A stretch of DNA of 64,000 bases from Roseiarcus sp963761435 (GCA_963761435.1 CAVXHJ010000025.1:104791-168790), one strand, 5' to 3'. Positions 15,807 to 26,409 are shown, counted from the first letter of the stretch. Made by a program: numbers and translations. The notes: a model not told the origin generated them from the sequence alone.

Positions 15807-18590
15807 ATGTTCGGCCTGCCGCTCGCCTTCGCCGCCCCCGCCGTCCTGGTGGCGCTTGTCGGTCTCGTCGGCCTCTATTTCCTGTTGCGCGTCACGCCGC
15901 CCAGTCCCCGTCGCGCGGTGTTCCCGCCGCTGCGGCTGCTTCTCGGGCTTGATCCGAACGAGACAACGCCGGCGCGCACGCCGTGGCCAATCCTGGCGCT
16001 GCGTCTTCTGATCGGGGCCCTCATCATCCTCGCCATGGCCGAGCCGCTGTGGAACAGCCTCTCCGCCCTCTCTGGGTCGGGGCCGCTCCTGGTTCTGATC
16101 GACGATGGATTTCCGGCAGCGCCGACATGGGACAAGCGAATCGACTTCGCCCGCGAAAGAGCAGCGGCCGCGATTCGGGCAGGGCGAATCGTGGCGGTCG
16201 TCCCCGTGTCGCAGGGAGGGCAGGACATCGCCCCGCTGGACCGGTCCGGCGTCGAGGGCCGGCTGCGCTCGCTCTCGCCGGTTCCCTACGCCCCCGATCG
16301 CGCGGCGGCATTGCCGGCGATCGAGGGCTTTCTCGCGCGCGATCCGAAGACGGAAATCTTGTGGATCGCGGATGGGGTCGAACTCGGCGGAGCCGGGGCG
16401 TTTTCCGCGAGGCTCGGGTCCATCGCCCGCTCGGTCGAGGTCGTAACCGATAGCCGGCGCGCGCTCGCGCTGGCCGGCGTCGACAATGAAGCAGGTTCGC
16501 TGACCGCTCGGATCACCCGCTCGGATCCGCGCGTCCCGGCGAGCGGAGTGGTGAAGGCGATTGATGTCCAGGGTCGGGAAGTCGGCCGTGCGGGCTTCGA
16601 CTTCGGCGCCAATTCGACGGTCGACGCCCATTTCGAGCTGCCCGTGGAATTGCGCAACGACGTCACCCAAGTCGTCATCGATGGCGAGCGCTCCGCGGGC
16701 GCAATCTGGCTCATCGACGAACGCTCGCGCCGGCGGCGGGTGGCCATCGCCTCGGGCGCGAGCGCTGATGTCGCCCAACCGCTCCTCGCGCCAAGTTATT
16801 ACCTCAAGCGCGCATTGCAGCCGTTCGCCGATGTCAGCGAGTGGCGCGACAGCTCGAGCGATCCGATTGTGTCCTTGCTCGACGAAAAGCCTTCTGTGCT
16901 GGTCCTGGCGGACATGAGCGTGGCGCCGGGGCCTGAGCTCGACGCGATCACGCAATTTGTCGATAATGGTGGGGTGCTCCTGCGCTTCGCCGGCACAAGG
17001 CTCGCCGCCGGCGACGACACTTTGACCCCGACGGCGCTCCGCCGTGGCGGGCGCCTCCTCGGCGGCGCTTTGTCATGGGAAAAGCCGAAGCATATCGCGC
17101 CGTTTGAGGCGGGTAGCCCTTTCTTCGGTCTCGCCGCGCCTGATGAAGTGACCGTTTCGCGCCAAGTGCTCGCGGAGCCCGAGACCGGACTGGCCGAGAA
17201 GACCTGGGCGCGTCTGGCCGACGGCACGCCGCTCGTCACCGCTGAGCGGCGCGGCAAAGGCCTGATCGTGCTGTTCCACGTGACTGCCGACACGACCTGG
17301 TCGAATCTGCCGTTGTCTGGCCTCTTTGTCGACATGCTGCGCCGAATCGTCGCCGAAGCCGATGCGCCGGGTCAGGGCGCTGCAAAGGCGAAGGTCGGCG
17401 AGCATGGGACAGTCCGGCCGCCCTTGCGTACGTTGAACGGATTTGGCGTCCTCGGTCCGCCGCCGGCGCAGGCCGAGCCGATCGGCGATGATTTTTCCGG
17501 CGTAGGCGAGCCGCTCCACCCGCCGGGATTCTACGGATCGAAGGATTCCTCGCGCGCCGTCAATGCGCTGGCGCAGGGACAAACATTGGCGCGCGCCGAT
17601 TACGGACCCCTCACCGTGCATGAGGGCGCGCTCGCGATTTCGCCGCCCGTGGATCTTCGCCGCTGGCTCCTGCCGGCCGCGTTGGTCGGCCTGATGATCG
17701 ACGCGCTGGTTTCGATCTGGCTCATGGGCGGCGCGCCGCTGCGCAGATCGAAGGCCCTCGCCGCTCTCGCCCTCGCCGCCGCGCTCGGCCTGGCGTCCTT
17801 CCCCCATGAGCCCCGCGCCGCCGAAGCCGCGCCGGTCTCCGACCGGGATATGGATGCGGCGCTGTCGACCCGTCTCGCTTATGTGGTGACCGGCGACGCG
17901 ACGGTCGATGAGACCTCCAAGCTCGGATTGACGGCGCTGACGCGCGCGCTCGCTTCGCGCACCTCTGCAGAACTGGCCGAGCCGGTCGCGCTCGATCCGG
18001 CGCGCGACGAACTCGCGTTCTATCCGCTTGTCTATTGGCCGATCGTCGCGGGTCTGCCGCAGCCCAAGCCTGAGGCGCGAACGCGCATCGCGGCGTTCAT
18101 GAAAAACGGCGGCACGCTGGTCTTCGACACCCGCGACGCGCTGACGGCGCACCCGGGCGGGGCGCCGACGTCCGAGTCCCTCTGGCTGCGCACGCTTCTC
18201 GAAGGGGTCGACGTGCCGGAGCTCGAACCGGTCCCGCACGACCACGTGCTGACCAAGACGTTCTATCTGCTCGATCGGATCGTCGGCCGCACCGCGATCG
18301 GACAAACCTGGATCGAGGCGCTCCCGCCGCCCGATCCGAACGACCGCGTCCAGCGTCCGGCGCGCGCGGGCGACAGCGTTTCGCCGATTATCATCGCCTC
18401 CGACGATCTTGCGGCGGCATGGGCCGAGGACGCCGACCAACGGCCGCTTTACCCATTGATTCCCGGCGGGACGCGGCAACGTGAGCTCGCGCTGCGCAGC
18501 GGCGTCAATCTGGTCATGTATACGCTCACCGGCAATTACAAAGCCGATCAGGTGCACGCCAAGGACATTCTCGAAAGGCTCACCCGTTGA
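15807..18590 (+). CDS. BatA/DUF4159 domain membrane protein
   Basis: A 927-residue inner-membrane protein. The N-terminal BatA-type region has two membrane segments (residues about 3-25, LAFAAPAVLVALVGLVGLYF; and about 58-78, ILALRLLIGALIILAMAEP) separated by the conserved PPSPRRAVFPPLRLLLGL. A large periplasmic or soluble middle region follows, then another hydrophobic segment near residue 620 (LLPAALVGLMIDALVSIWL) and one near 655. The C-terminal DUF4159 domain (about 700-925) contains FYPLVYWPIVAG, GGTLVFDTRD and VNLVMYTLTGNYKADQVH. It works with the MoxR and DUF58 proteins upstream. The substrate or client is unknown. Confidence 0.9.
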   Translation: MFGLPLAFAAPAVLVALVGLVGLYFLLRVTPPSPRRAVFPPLRLLLGLDPNETTPARTPWPILALRLLIGALIILAMAEPLWNSLSALSGSGPLLVLIDDGFPAAPTWDKRIDFARERAAAAIRAGRIVAVVPVSQGGQDIAPLDRSGVEGRLRSLSPVPYAPDRAAALPAIEGFLARDPKTEILWIADGVELGGAGAFSARLGSIARSVEVVTDSRRALALAGVDNEAGSLTARITRSDPRVPASGVVKAIDVQGREVGRAGFDFGANSTVDAHFELPVELRNDVTQVVIDGERSAGAIWLIDERSRRRRVAIASGASADVAQPLLAPSYYLKRALQPFADVSEWRDSSSDPIVSLLDEKPSVLVLADMSVAPGPELDAITQFVDNGGVLLRFAGTRLAAGDDTLTPTALRRGGRLLGGALSWEKPKHIAPFEAGSPFFGLAAPDEVTVSRQVLAEPETGLAEKTWARLADGTPLVTAERRGKGLIVLFHVTADTTWSNLPLSGLFVDMLRRIVAEADAPGQGAAKAKVGEHGTVRPPLRTLNGFGVLGPPPAQAEPIGDDFSGVGEPLHPPGFYGSKDSSRAVNALAQGQTLARADYGPLTVHEGALAISPPVDLRRWLLPAALVGLMIDALVSIWLMGGAPLRRSKALAALALAAALGLASFPHEPRAAEAAPVSDRDMDAALSTRLAYVVTGDATVDETSKLGLTALTRALASRTSAELAEPVALDPARDELAFYPLVYWPIVAGLPQPKPEARTRIAAFMKNGGTLVFDTRDALTAHPGGAPTSESLWLRTLLEGVDVPELEPVPHDHVLTKTFYLLDRIVGRTAIGQTWIEALPPPDPNDRVQRPARAGDSVSPIIIASDDLAAAWAEDADQRPLYPLIPGGTRQRELALRSGVNLVMYTLTGNYKADQVHAKDILERLTR

Positions 18591-20707
18591 GCGCCTGGTC
18601 GATCGCGTTTTCCCCATTTCTTCCCTGGCCTGCCCTCTACGCGCTCGCCGCGGCGGCGCTCGCCGTTTCGGTCGGGCTCGTCTGGCGCGGGGTTCGCGGC
18701 GCGTGGCTGCGCGTGCTCAGCATGGCGCTGCTGTTGCTTGGCCTGTGCGATCCCAATCTCGTTCAGGAGAACCGGCGCCCGCTCAAGGACGTTGTCGCGG
18801 TCGTCGTCGACCGTTCCGGCAGCCAGGACATCGGCGAGCGGCCGGGGCAGACCGACAGGGCGCGCGACGAGATCGAGGCGAGGCTCAAAGCGGTTGGAGA
18901 GGTCGACTTGCGAGTCGTCGAAACGTCGCGCGAGGAATCCGACACCGAGGGGACCAAACTGTTCGCAGCGCTGCGCGGCGCGCTTGCTGACGCGCCGCCC
19001 GAGCGGGTCGGCGGCGCTATCATGATCACCGATGGCGACGTGCACGATATTCCCCAATCCGCGGCGGCGCTTGGCTTCAACGCCCCGCTGCACGTGCTGA
19101 TCACCGGGCACGATGGCGAGCGGCAGCGCCGCATCGAACTGGTCGAGGCGCCGCGATACGGCATTGTCGGCAAGGATCAGGTGATCGTCGCCCGGGTTCT
19201 CGATAGCGCCGACCACGGCGAGCCGGTCAAGCTCACGGTGCGGCGCGACGGCGAGACGATCGCGACGATCGACGCCAAGGTCGGGGAGCGGCTCGATGTC
19301 AAAGCGCCGATCGAACATCCTGGACCGAACGTGATCGAACTCGAGATCGCCCCGGTCGAGGGGGAGCTCGCCGCCGACAGCAATCGCGCCGTCGTCAATA
19401 TCGAGGGCGTGCGCGACAAGCTGAGAGTGCTGCTGGTCTCCGGCAAGCCGCATCCGGGCGAGCGCATGTGGCGCAACCTCTTGAAGTCCGACGCCAATGT
19501 GGATCTCGTGCACTTCACCATTCTGCGTCCGCCGGAGAAAGGCTCCGACGGCACGCCGATCAACGAATTGTCGCTGATCGCCTTTCCGGTCGCGGATTTG
19601 TTCGGGCGCCGGATCAAGGACTTCGACCTCATCATCTTCGACCGCTACGCGCAGCAGTCGATCCTGCCCTACGTCTATCTGGAGAATATCGCCAATTACG
19701 TGCGTGACGGCGGCGCGCTGCTGATGGCCGAGGGACCGGAATTCTCCACCCCCGACGGCCTCTATTACTCGCCGCTCGGCGCGATCTCGCCCGCCGAGCC
19801 GAGCGGCGAGGACGTCGAGGGCGCCTATCGCGCCAGAGTGTCCGAAGACGGGCTGCGCCATCCGGTGACTCGGGGTCTGAGCGGCCTCGACGCCAACAAC
19901 GGCGACCCGAGTTGGGGCCGATGGTTCCGTATCGTCGGCGCGAGACCAACGAGCGGGGATACGGTGATGAGCGGCGCCGACGACAAACCGCTGCTCGTGC
20001 TGTCGCGGGTCGACAAGGGGCGCGTGGCGCTGCTTCTGAGCGATCAGATGTGGCTTTGGGCGCGCGGCTACGACGGCGGCGGACCGTACCTCGACCTCCT
20101 GCGCCGTCTCGCGCATTGGCTGATGAAGGAGCCCGACCTGGAGGAGGAGGCGCTGCGCGCCAGCTCCAAGGGACGCGAGGTCACCGTCGAGCGCCAGAGC
20201 GTGAGCGGCGTGGCGCGGGACACCTTTCTCGTCGCGCCGGACGGCAAGAAGACCAAGCTCGACCTGACCCCTTATGCGCCTGGCCTCAGTCGCGCCCATG
20301 TGACGGTCGGCCGCTTCGGCCTCTATCGCGCCGAGGACGGCGAGCATGTCGCCCTCGTCAACGTCGGACAGGAGAACCCGCTCGAGATGCAGGACGTCGT
20401 TTCGACGACCGAAAAGCTCAAGCCGCTCGCCGAGGCGACCGGCGGCTCGGTCCGCCGCGTCTCCGCGGGGGCAGGCGACGCGATCGTCATGCCCCGGGTC
20501 GTTGGCTTGAACCCGTCGCCAAGCTATGGCGGCGGCGACTACATCGGGATCAAGCGGACCGGGTCGAGCGAACTGATCGGCGCGCGCTCGACCTCGCTCG
20601 CTTCGGGCTTCTTCGGCCTCGCGCTGCTCTTGGGCATGGTGACCCTGGCGTGGGTGAGCGAGAGCGGCGGCTTGCGTCGCGGCGGGAGCGGCGGAACGGG
20701 CTCATGA
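18587..20707 (+). CDS. vWA / glutamine-amidotransferase-like membrane protein
   Basis: A 706-residue membrane protein, last gene of the MoxR operon. Two N-terminal membrane segments (PWPALYALAAAALAVSVGLV and WLRVLSMALLLLGL) lead into a von Willebrand-like segment with VVAVVVDRSGSQD (metal-site DxSxS) near residue 68. A middle part with LRVLLVSGKPHPGERMW and a GGALLMAEGPEF segment resembles a class I amidotransferase fold without its catalytic Cys. A last membrane segment lies near residue 675 (ASGFFGLALLLGMVTLAWV). The start is a TTG overlapping the previous stop (TTGA), so the genes are coupled. It is convergent with the PAP2 gene after 35 bp. Confidence 0.85.
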   Translation: MSAWSIAFSPFLPWPALYALAAAALAVSVGLVWRGVRGAWLRVLSMALLLLGLCDPNLVQENRRPLKDVVAVVVDRSGSQDIGERPGQTDRARDEIEARLKAVGEVDLRVVETSREESDTEGTKLFAALRGALADAPPERVGGAIMITDGDVHDIPQSAAALGFNAPLHVLITGHDGERQRRIELVEAPRYGIVGKDQVIVARVLDSADHGEPVKLTVRRDGETIATIDAKVGERLDVKAPIEHPGPNVIELEIAPVEGELAADSNRAVVNIEGVRDKLRVLLVSGKPHPGERMWRNLLKSDANVDLVHFTILRPPEKGSDGTPINELSLIAFPVADLFGRRIKDFDLIIFDRYAQQSILPYVYLENIANYVRDGGALLMAEGPEFSTPDGLYYSPLGAISPAEPSGEDVEGAYRARVSEDGLRHPVTRGLSGLDANNGDPSWGRWFRIVGARPTSGDTVMSGADDKPLLVLSRVDKGRVALLLSDQMWLWARGYDGGGPYLDLLRRLAHWLMKEPDLEEEALRASSKGREVTVERQSVSGVARDTFLVAPDGKKTKLDLTPYAPGLSRAHVTVGRFGLYRAEDGEHVALVNVGQENPLEMQDVVSTTEKLKPLAEATGGSVRRVSAGAGDAIVMPRVVGLNPSPSYGGGDYIGIKRTGSSELIGARSTSLASGFFGLALLLGMVTLAWVSESGGLRRGGSGGTGS

Positions 20708-20742
20708 GAGCCGCGCCCGGCCGCCGTCAGAATGCGGCGGGC

Positions 20743-21537
20743 TCAGGGTCCCTGGGGCGGCGTCTCGGCCAGCGCCGCCGCCTCGAGTTTGCAGTCGCCC
20801 TGCGGCGGCAGGTTCTTGGCGCGCGCCGCCGCGAGTTCCGCCTTGGCGGCCTCGAGATCGGCGAGAAACTCCGGCTCGGCGTGCAGCCTGGCGACAGTCG
20901 CAGCTCCCATGAAGAGTCCTTCGATCACGTCGCTGTCCCAGTGAACGTTGCAAATCAGCCGGCTGTCGCCAAACGCCCGCCCCCGCGCGAGGATCGCTTG
21001 GCTCTGGTCGGGAGAGGCTTCGCTCAGCACAAGCGCCCACGCCCATCCGATCGCCGTGTGGCCGGAAGGATAGGAGCCGCTCGACCTCAGCGCATCGTCG
21101 GCCGCGGGGAAGCAGGTCGGCGCATGATTGACCATGAACGGCCGCGGGCGCCGGTATCGGTCCTTGGCCGTTCGGGTCGAAGCGCCCGCATCGGTCGCCA
21201 CCCGTTGCAGCAACTTGTAGAGGCGCGGCGTGTCCGAAGGCGTGACTGGGGCGTTGAGCGCGCAGGAGAAGGCGCTCGCGGCGTGAGGGAAGGAAAGGTC
21301 GGCGTCGCTGCCGGCCAGTTTCCAGCGGTCGGTCCCCTGCAGGTCAAGATCAGCGAAGGCGATCTGCATATCGAGCGCCTGCATCGCCGATCCGTCGGCC
21401 GGCGGGCGCGGCAGGAGCGCGGCGCTGTCCAAGGGCTTGGCCAGATAGCCCGCGGCCCTGCCTGACGCCATTTCCGGCGGGGTGGTCGCCTCGTCGGCTG
21501 TCGCCCGGCCGCCGGCGGAGAGAAGCAACGCCGTCAT
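20743..21537 (-). CDS. PAP2-family acid phosphatase (class A non-specific type)
   Basis: A 264-residue PAP2 phosphatase. Active-site motifs are KDRYRRPRPF (Lys-x6-Arg-Pro), GSYPSGHTAIGWAWALVL (Pro-Ser-Gly-His) and SRLICNVHWDSDVIEGL (Ser-Arg-x5-His-x3-Asp), in the order of class A bacterial acid phosphatases such as PhoN. A periplasmic location is expected. The ATG used lies inside the hydrophobic stretch; upstream residues RRFVAAAAALMTALLLSAGG look like the true signal peptide but have no start in frame. An ATG at 21583 (MIN...) would supply it if one base near 21572 were extra. The signal peptide start is therefore probably hidden by a frame error. Confidence 0.85.
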   Translation of the reverse strand: MTALLLSAGGRATADEATTPPEMASGRAAGYLAKPLDSAALLPRPPADGSAMQALDMQIAFADLDLQGTDRWKLAGSDADLSFPHAASAFSCALNAPVTPSDTPRLYKLLQRVATDAGASTRTAKDRYRRPRPFMVNHAPTCFPAADDALRSSGSYPSGHTAIGWAWALVLSEASPDQSQAILARGRAFGDSRLICNVHWDSDVIEGLFMGAATVARLHAEPEFLADLEAAKAELAAARAKNLPPQGDCKLEAAALAETPPQGP

Positions 21538-21666
21538 CAGCGCAGCCGCCGCGGCGACGAACCGCCGAGGATTGATTGATCATGCGCCTATCCCCCTCGA
21601 CCAACTGAGAACGGTTCGATCATCCTAAAGCATGTTGCATTTGGGTGGAACCAGACTCGTCATTCG

Positions 21667-21769
21667 CGAGCGGGAGCCGAAGCAATCCATGAGAGCGTCG
21701 GGGCCTTGCGTTCCCCTGGATTGCTTCGTCGCCACAGCCCGTCGAAGACGGGCGTTCTTCCGAACGCCC
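21667..21769 (-). repeat. Dispersed intergenic repeat, copy 1
   Basis: About 103 bp whose reverse complement matches 37438-37540 with only a handful of differences. It contains two hairpins (GGGCGTTC-GGAA-GAACGCCC and CCCGTC-TTC-GACGGG) and an inverted GCAATCCA...TGGATTGC pair. The gap 21584-22000 holds no other gene I can support; its last part carries the promoter and leader of the CoA-transferase operon. Confidence 0.8.
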
Positions 21770-22000
21770 TATCGCTCCTCGCGAATGACAATTCCAGGCC
21801 GGCGCCAGTTGCTCCAGGTCCCGCGAGGACAGCGTCAGCCTCGTGCTCTTGGCGCGATCCGACGGCGCAGCCTGGGCCGTGACTGCCCTCGGCTTGCGCG
21901 CGATGCGACGCTTGAGCTGGCGCAATCCGACAGTCGCCTTGCGGCAGGCCCGCGAGACGGTTAGGGAGTCGCGGCTCCCTAAAACGAAGTCCGGAACACG

Positions 22001-22708
22001 ATGAAAAAAGTCTACGCCACCGCCGACGAGGCCCTCGCTGGCCAAATCAAGGACGGAATGATGTTGATGGCCGGCGGCTTCGGCCTCTGCGGCGTCCCCG
22101 AGGTGTTGATCGATGCGGTGCGCAAGTCGGGGGCGAAGGACCTGACCTTCGTTTCCAACAACGCCGGCGTCGACGGGATCGGCCTCGGCGTCCTGCTTGA
22201 GACCGGCCAGATCAGGAAGATGATCTCGAGCTACGTCGGCGAGAACAAGATCTTCGCCAGCCTCTATCTCGCGGGCAAGCTTGAGCTCGAATTCAACCCG
22301 CAAGGCACGATGGCCGAACGCATCCGCGCCGGGGGCGCCGGCATTCCCGCCTTCTTCACCAAGACCGGCGTCGGCACGATCGTCGCTGAGGGCAAGGAGA
22401 TCCGCGACTTCAACGGCGAGGCCTGTGTGATGGAGACCGGGCTCGTCGCCGACATCTCCCTCGTCCATGCCTGGAAGGGCGACACGGAGGGGAACCTCGT
22501 CTACCGGAAGACGGCGCGCAACTTCAATCCGATGATGGCGACGGCGGCGAGGCTTACGGTCGCCGAGGTCGAGCATCTGGTGCAGCCAGGGGAACTCGAA
22601 CCGGACCATATCATTACCCCGGGCGTCTACGTTCAGCGCATCGTTCACGTGCCGAACGCGCTCAAGCGGATCGAAAGCCGCACGACCCGCAAGCGCGACG
22701 CGGCCTGA
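22001..22708 (+). CDS. scoA: 3-oxoacid CoA-transferase subunit A
   Basis: A 235-residue alpha subunit of a succinyl-CoA:3-ketoacid CoA-transferase (SCOT/AtoD type). Family marks are MLMAGGFGLCGVPEVLIDAV at about residues 21-40 (glycine-rich CoA loop), DLTFVSNNAGVDG at about 47, and GGAGIPAFFTKTGVGTIVAEG at about 105. It moves CoA from succinyl-CoA to acetoacetate, here probably for use of ketone bodies or PHB breakdown products, which fits the phasins at 34.5 kb. The B subunit follows after 19 bp. Confidence 0.93.
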   Translation: MKKVYATADEALAGQIKDGMMLMAGGFGLCGVPEVLIDAVRKSGAKDLTFVSNNAGVDGIGLGVLLETGQIRKMISSYVGENKIFASLYLAGKLELEFNPQGTMAERIRAGGAGIPAFFTKTGVGTIVAEGKEIRDFNGEACVMETGLVADISLVHAWKGDTEGNLVYRKTARNFNPMMATAARLTVAEVEHLVQPGELEPDHIITPGVYVQRIVHVPNALKRIESRTTRKRDAA

Positions 22709-22727
22709 AACGATTGGAGACATTCCC

Positions 22728-23372
<645 letters not shown>

Positions 23373-23399
23373 TCCGCCGCCGCCCGCTCGCGCCGCCCG

Positions 23400-24656
23400 T
23401 CAGGCGATAAGCGCCCTCATCGGCGCCACGCCGGCGCTGTCGGGGAAAACGGCCTCGGCGAGCGTTTTCGGCGAGAGCCCGAACTGGTCGAGCAACACGC
23501 CCTTCAATACGCCGCGAAGATCGACGGTCGGATAGAGGTCGCGGCGCTCGTAGAGGCGCTCAGGCCTCAGGCTGGGCCAGTCGGCGATGACCCGCCCGCC
23601 CGCGAGCGCGCCGCCGGCCATGAGCGCGACCGTCGCCGTGCCGTGGTCGGTGCCCTGCGTGCCGTTGACCTGAACGGTGCGGCCGAATTCGGTGATTGCG
23701 ACGACGACCGTGTCCCTCCAGGCGTCGCCGAGGTCGGCTTCGAAGGCTTCGAAAGCCGCGTCGAGCCCCTGAAAGCGCTCGGAAAGCCACCCGTGCGCCG
23801 CCCCTTCGTTCTGATGGGTGTCGAAACCGTCGAACGCGAGCGCCGCGATCCGCGGTCCATCGGGCGCGGCGAGCAGGCGCGCGGCGCCCTCGGCTGCGAT
23901 CCGCATCTGTGCGACGACGCCGCCGGTGCGCGGCTTTGCCGCGCCATCGGGCGCCGAGCTTTCCGACGCGACTTTCTCCGCCGCGAGCGCGGCGCTGAGC
24001 TGCTCGCCGAGCTGGGGGTCGCGATGGGCGTAGAGATCGAGCACGCGCTGGGTCAGATCCTCGTTCGCCGGCGTCATGCCGCCGAAGGGCGCCCAGCCGA
24101 GCGCGGGGGCCGGACCGCGAATGACGAGCGGCGCGGACGCGCCGACCCCGAGCCCGAGCCGGCGGCTCCCGGCCGACGCAGGCAATGCGCCCAAGGTCCG
24201 ATTGAGCCAGCCGCTCTCGGCGCGGCCCGGCTTCGGATTGCCGCTTTCCAGCACGTCCTGGCCGTCGAAATGCGAACGGTCGCGGTAGCCGGTCGCGACC
24301 GCATGGACGACCGCCGCGTGTCTCTCGTCGTACATGCGCTTGAATGCGGAAAGCGAAGGATGCGCGGCGAAGAATCCGTCGAGCGGAAGCGCGGCGCGCT
24401 CGCCGGAAGCCCTAAAGGCAAGATCGCCATGCAGCCGGGCGTAGTCCGGATCGCCGAGAGGCGGGATGGCCGCGAGGCCGTCGACGCCGCCGCGCAGAAT
24501 CACGACGACCAGACGCGGGTCGCGCGCGCCAGCCGCGCTTGCCGGTGCGCGAAGGAAGCCGGCGCCGCACATGACGCTCGCGCTGAATGCGCCCGCGGCG
24601 TGGACAAAGGCGCGGCGGGAGACGGCGAACTCTGGTCGGTCGCGGACCATGATCAT
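23400..24656 (-). CDS. DUF1501 domain-containing protein (Tat-exported)
   Basis: A 418-residue DUF1501 protein of the sulfatase/alkaline-phosphatase-like fold. A twin-arginine signal is present (SRRAFVHAAGAFSASV at about residues 13-28, cleavage near ASA-AGA), so it is probably exported folded. VVVILRGGVDGLAAIPPLGD at about 50, AFDGFDTHQNEG at about 272, AITEFGRTVQVNGTQGTDHG at about 315 and ALMAGGALAGG near 340 are the family blocks. It is encoded with a DUF1800 protein on a 4-bp overlap, the usual pair. The function of the pair is unknown; it occurs widely in planctomycetes and proteobacteria. Confidence 0.9.
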   Translation of the reverse strand: MIMVRDRPEFAVSRRAFVHAAGAFSASVMCGAGFLRAPASAAGARDPRLVVVILRGGVDGLAAIPPLGDPDYARLHGDLAFRASGERAALPLDGFFAAHPSLSAFKRMYDERHAAVVHAVATGYRDRSHFDGQDVLESGNPKPGRAESGWLNRTLGALPASAGSRRLGLGVGASAPLVIRGPAPALGWAPFGGMTPANEDLTQRVLDLYAHRDPQLGEQLSAALAAEKVASESSAPDGAAKPRTGGVVAQMRIAAEGAARLLAAPDGPRIAALAFDGFDTHQNEGAAHGWLSERFQGLDAAFEAFEADLGDAWRDTVVVAITEFGRTVQVNGTQGTDHGTATVALMAGGALAGGRVIADWPSLRPERLYERRDLYPTVDLRGVLKGVLLDQFGLSPKTLAEAVFPDSAGVAPMRALIA

Positions 24657-26221
24657 CTCCGTTGGAATTCCGGCGACATGAACAAGAGCGCCAGCGCTTG
24701 TTCGCGCGATTCGGCCCGCGCGATCGCTTGGGTCGTCTCACGCGACTCCGTCTCGCCAAAGGCTGTGTTCAGGGCGGCGAGGGGATCGCAGGTCGCGCGC
24801 ATGCGCTGAGCCATGTACCAGGCAAGGTCGAGCCGAACCTTCATGCCCTCCGGCGACGACCAGGCGTCGCTCAGATCGGAAAAGCCGTTGGGCCCCGAGG
24901 GTTGCCATAGCGGCATGCCGAGGAGGCTAAGCGCCAGGAGGTAGAGCGACGGATCGGAAGGCGTAAATCCAGTGGCGCGGGCCGCGCCAATAATGAATTC
25001 GAGGGGGGTTTGCATCTTGACCGGTTTCGCGCGCCAAGCGCGATCGTCGGTGACGAGAGCGGAAGCGACCACGGCAAGGTCGCCGTCGCTCTCGCGGAAT
25101 CTGAGCGCCAGCGCGTCGACGAGATCCTGGGGCGGCTCGTCGGCGACGAAATGGCGCACGAGCTTTGTCGCGATATGCCGCGCCGTCGCGGGATGGCGCG
25201 CGAGGTCGTCGAGCGCCGCGCGCCCCTGCTCGACGCCGGCTTCCCCGTGGATCTTGCCAAGGAGTGTCCGCTGGCCCGGCTCATGCCAATCGGGTTTGAA
25301 AAGGAATGCGCCGGTTTCGCTCCCTTCGCTTTCCAGCCCTGCGACGCTCCAACCGGTCAATATTCGCGCAAGCTCGGTGACATCGGCTTGCGTATAGCCG
25401 GAGCCGACGCCGAGCGTATGAAGCTCCAGAATTTCGCGCGCGAGGTTCTCGTTGAAGCCCCGGTTGCGGCCGGCGAACTTAGGCTTCGGGGCGTCCGGGC
25501 CGATCGAATTCTGGTTGTCGAGGTAGAGGATCATGGCCGGATGGGTCTCCGCTGCGTAAAGGAGCGCGGAGAACTTGCCCAGCGCGTTCGGGCGGATCGC
25601 TTCGCGCTCGAACGGCCCCACGGCGACGCGCAGTTCCCCGCCCTTGGCGGCCGAGACTGCGAAATGATTCGACCAGAAGACGACGAGCCGCTCGACAAAA
25701 CCCGCGCGCGCCTGCAATTGCTTCTGAAGGCGCGTCATGGCCTCCACGCGGAACTGGTCAAACACGGGCTTGTGCGCCTGCGGCTCGGCGGGTTCGACGG
25801 CCATCGACGGGGCGGCGGGCTCCGCCATCCGCGGGGTGCTCGCGGGAGGCGCAATCGGGATAGCGGCGGCTCTCATAGCCTCCATCGACGGGCCGCCCGC
25901 CGGCTCAGGCCTCACCGGGGCCATGGACAAGGGGATGAGCGGCGGCCTGGGCTGGACGGCTGGCGGCAGCGGCGCCGGCCTCGGCGCCGCGTTCATACGC
26001 TCCATCCGCCTTTGCTGCAGCGCGAGGTAATAGGCCCGCAACGCCGCGGGCCCGGACGGGGGCGCGGGATCGCCGATCAACGCGACGCCGGCGCTCCGCA
26101 ATTCATCGAGCAGAAACCCGCGTGGATCAGCGGCGGCCGCGTTCAGGTCCCCCGGACGCGCGCCGAAGCCGAAACGTTTGAAGGCTGTCACCGCCTCAGG
26201 AAGATCGGGGCCGATCGTCAT
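24653..26221 (-). CDS. DUF1800 domain-containing protein
   Basis: A 522-residue DUF1800 protein, partner of the DUF1501 protein. Family marks are AFKRFGFGARPGDL near the N-terminus, FWSNHFAVSA near residue 190, and GRNRGFNENLAREILELHTL and GYTQADVTELARILTGW in the middle. LPFSLNLA-type motifs at the end are replaced by the local variant RLDLAWYMAQRM. Between residues about 75 and 155 lies a Pro/Ala/Met-rich insert of low complexity that is not part of the usual domain. The start at MTIGPDLPEAV is chosen; 18 codons upstream (MHVPIALARG) are also open and could carry the start. No clear signal peptide is seen. Confidence 0.88.
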   Translation of the reverse strand: MTIGPDLPEAVTAFKRFGFGARPGDLNAAAADPRGFLLDELRSAGVALIGDPAPPSGPAALRAYYLALQQRRMERMNAAPRPAPLPPAVQPRPPLIPLSMAPVRPEPAGGPSMEAMRAAAIPIAPPASTPRMAEPAAPSMAVEPAEPQAHKPVFDQFRVEAMTRLQKQLQARAGFVERLVVFWSNHFAVSAAKGGELRVAVGPFEREAIRPNALGKFSALLYAAETHPAMILYLDNQNSIGPDAPKPKFAGRNRGFNENLAREILELHTLGVGSGYTQADVTELARILTGWSVAGLESEGSETGAFLFKPDWHEPGQRTLLGKIHGEAGVEQGRAALDDLARHPATARHIATKLVRHFVADEPPQDLVDALALRFRESDGDLAVVASALVTDDRAWRAKPVKMQTPLEFIIGAARATGFTPSDPSLYLLALSLLGMPLWQPSGPNGFSDLSDAWSSPEGMKVRLDLAWYMAQRMRATCDPLAALNTAFGETESRETTQAIARAESREQALALLFMSPEFQRR

Positions 26222-26409
26222 CGCCCACTCGCCGGGCGACAAAGCGCCCCTCGCTAGCGCGATCGGAACATGCAAGGCCGAGCGGAATGTGGCCCGAACG
26301 TGGTGATTTGGCGATTTCTGGGCTCAAATCGCGGCCTTGTGAAGTCAAGGCCGCTGGCCCGCGCGAGGTCTCCTTGGCCGAGGCGCCGCGCGGGGGTCGT
26401 CTGCGGAAC

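Noticed and set aside
15003..20347. Very long antisense open frames opposite the MoxR operon (over 500 residues each)
   Set aside because: Shadows caused by codon bias in G+C-rich genes. They lack conserved motifs, and the sense frames carry clear domains.
21632..21964. A 110-residue open frame before the CoA-transferase operon
   Set aside because: It lies within the dispersed repeat and has no family similarity.
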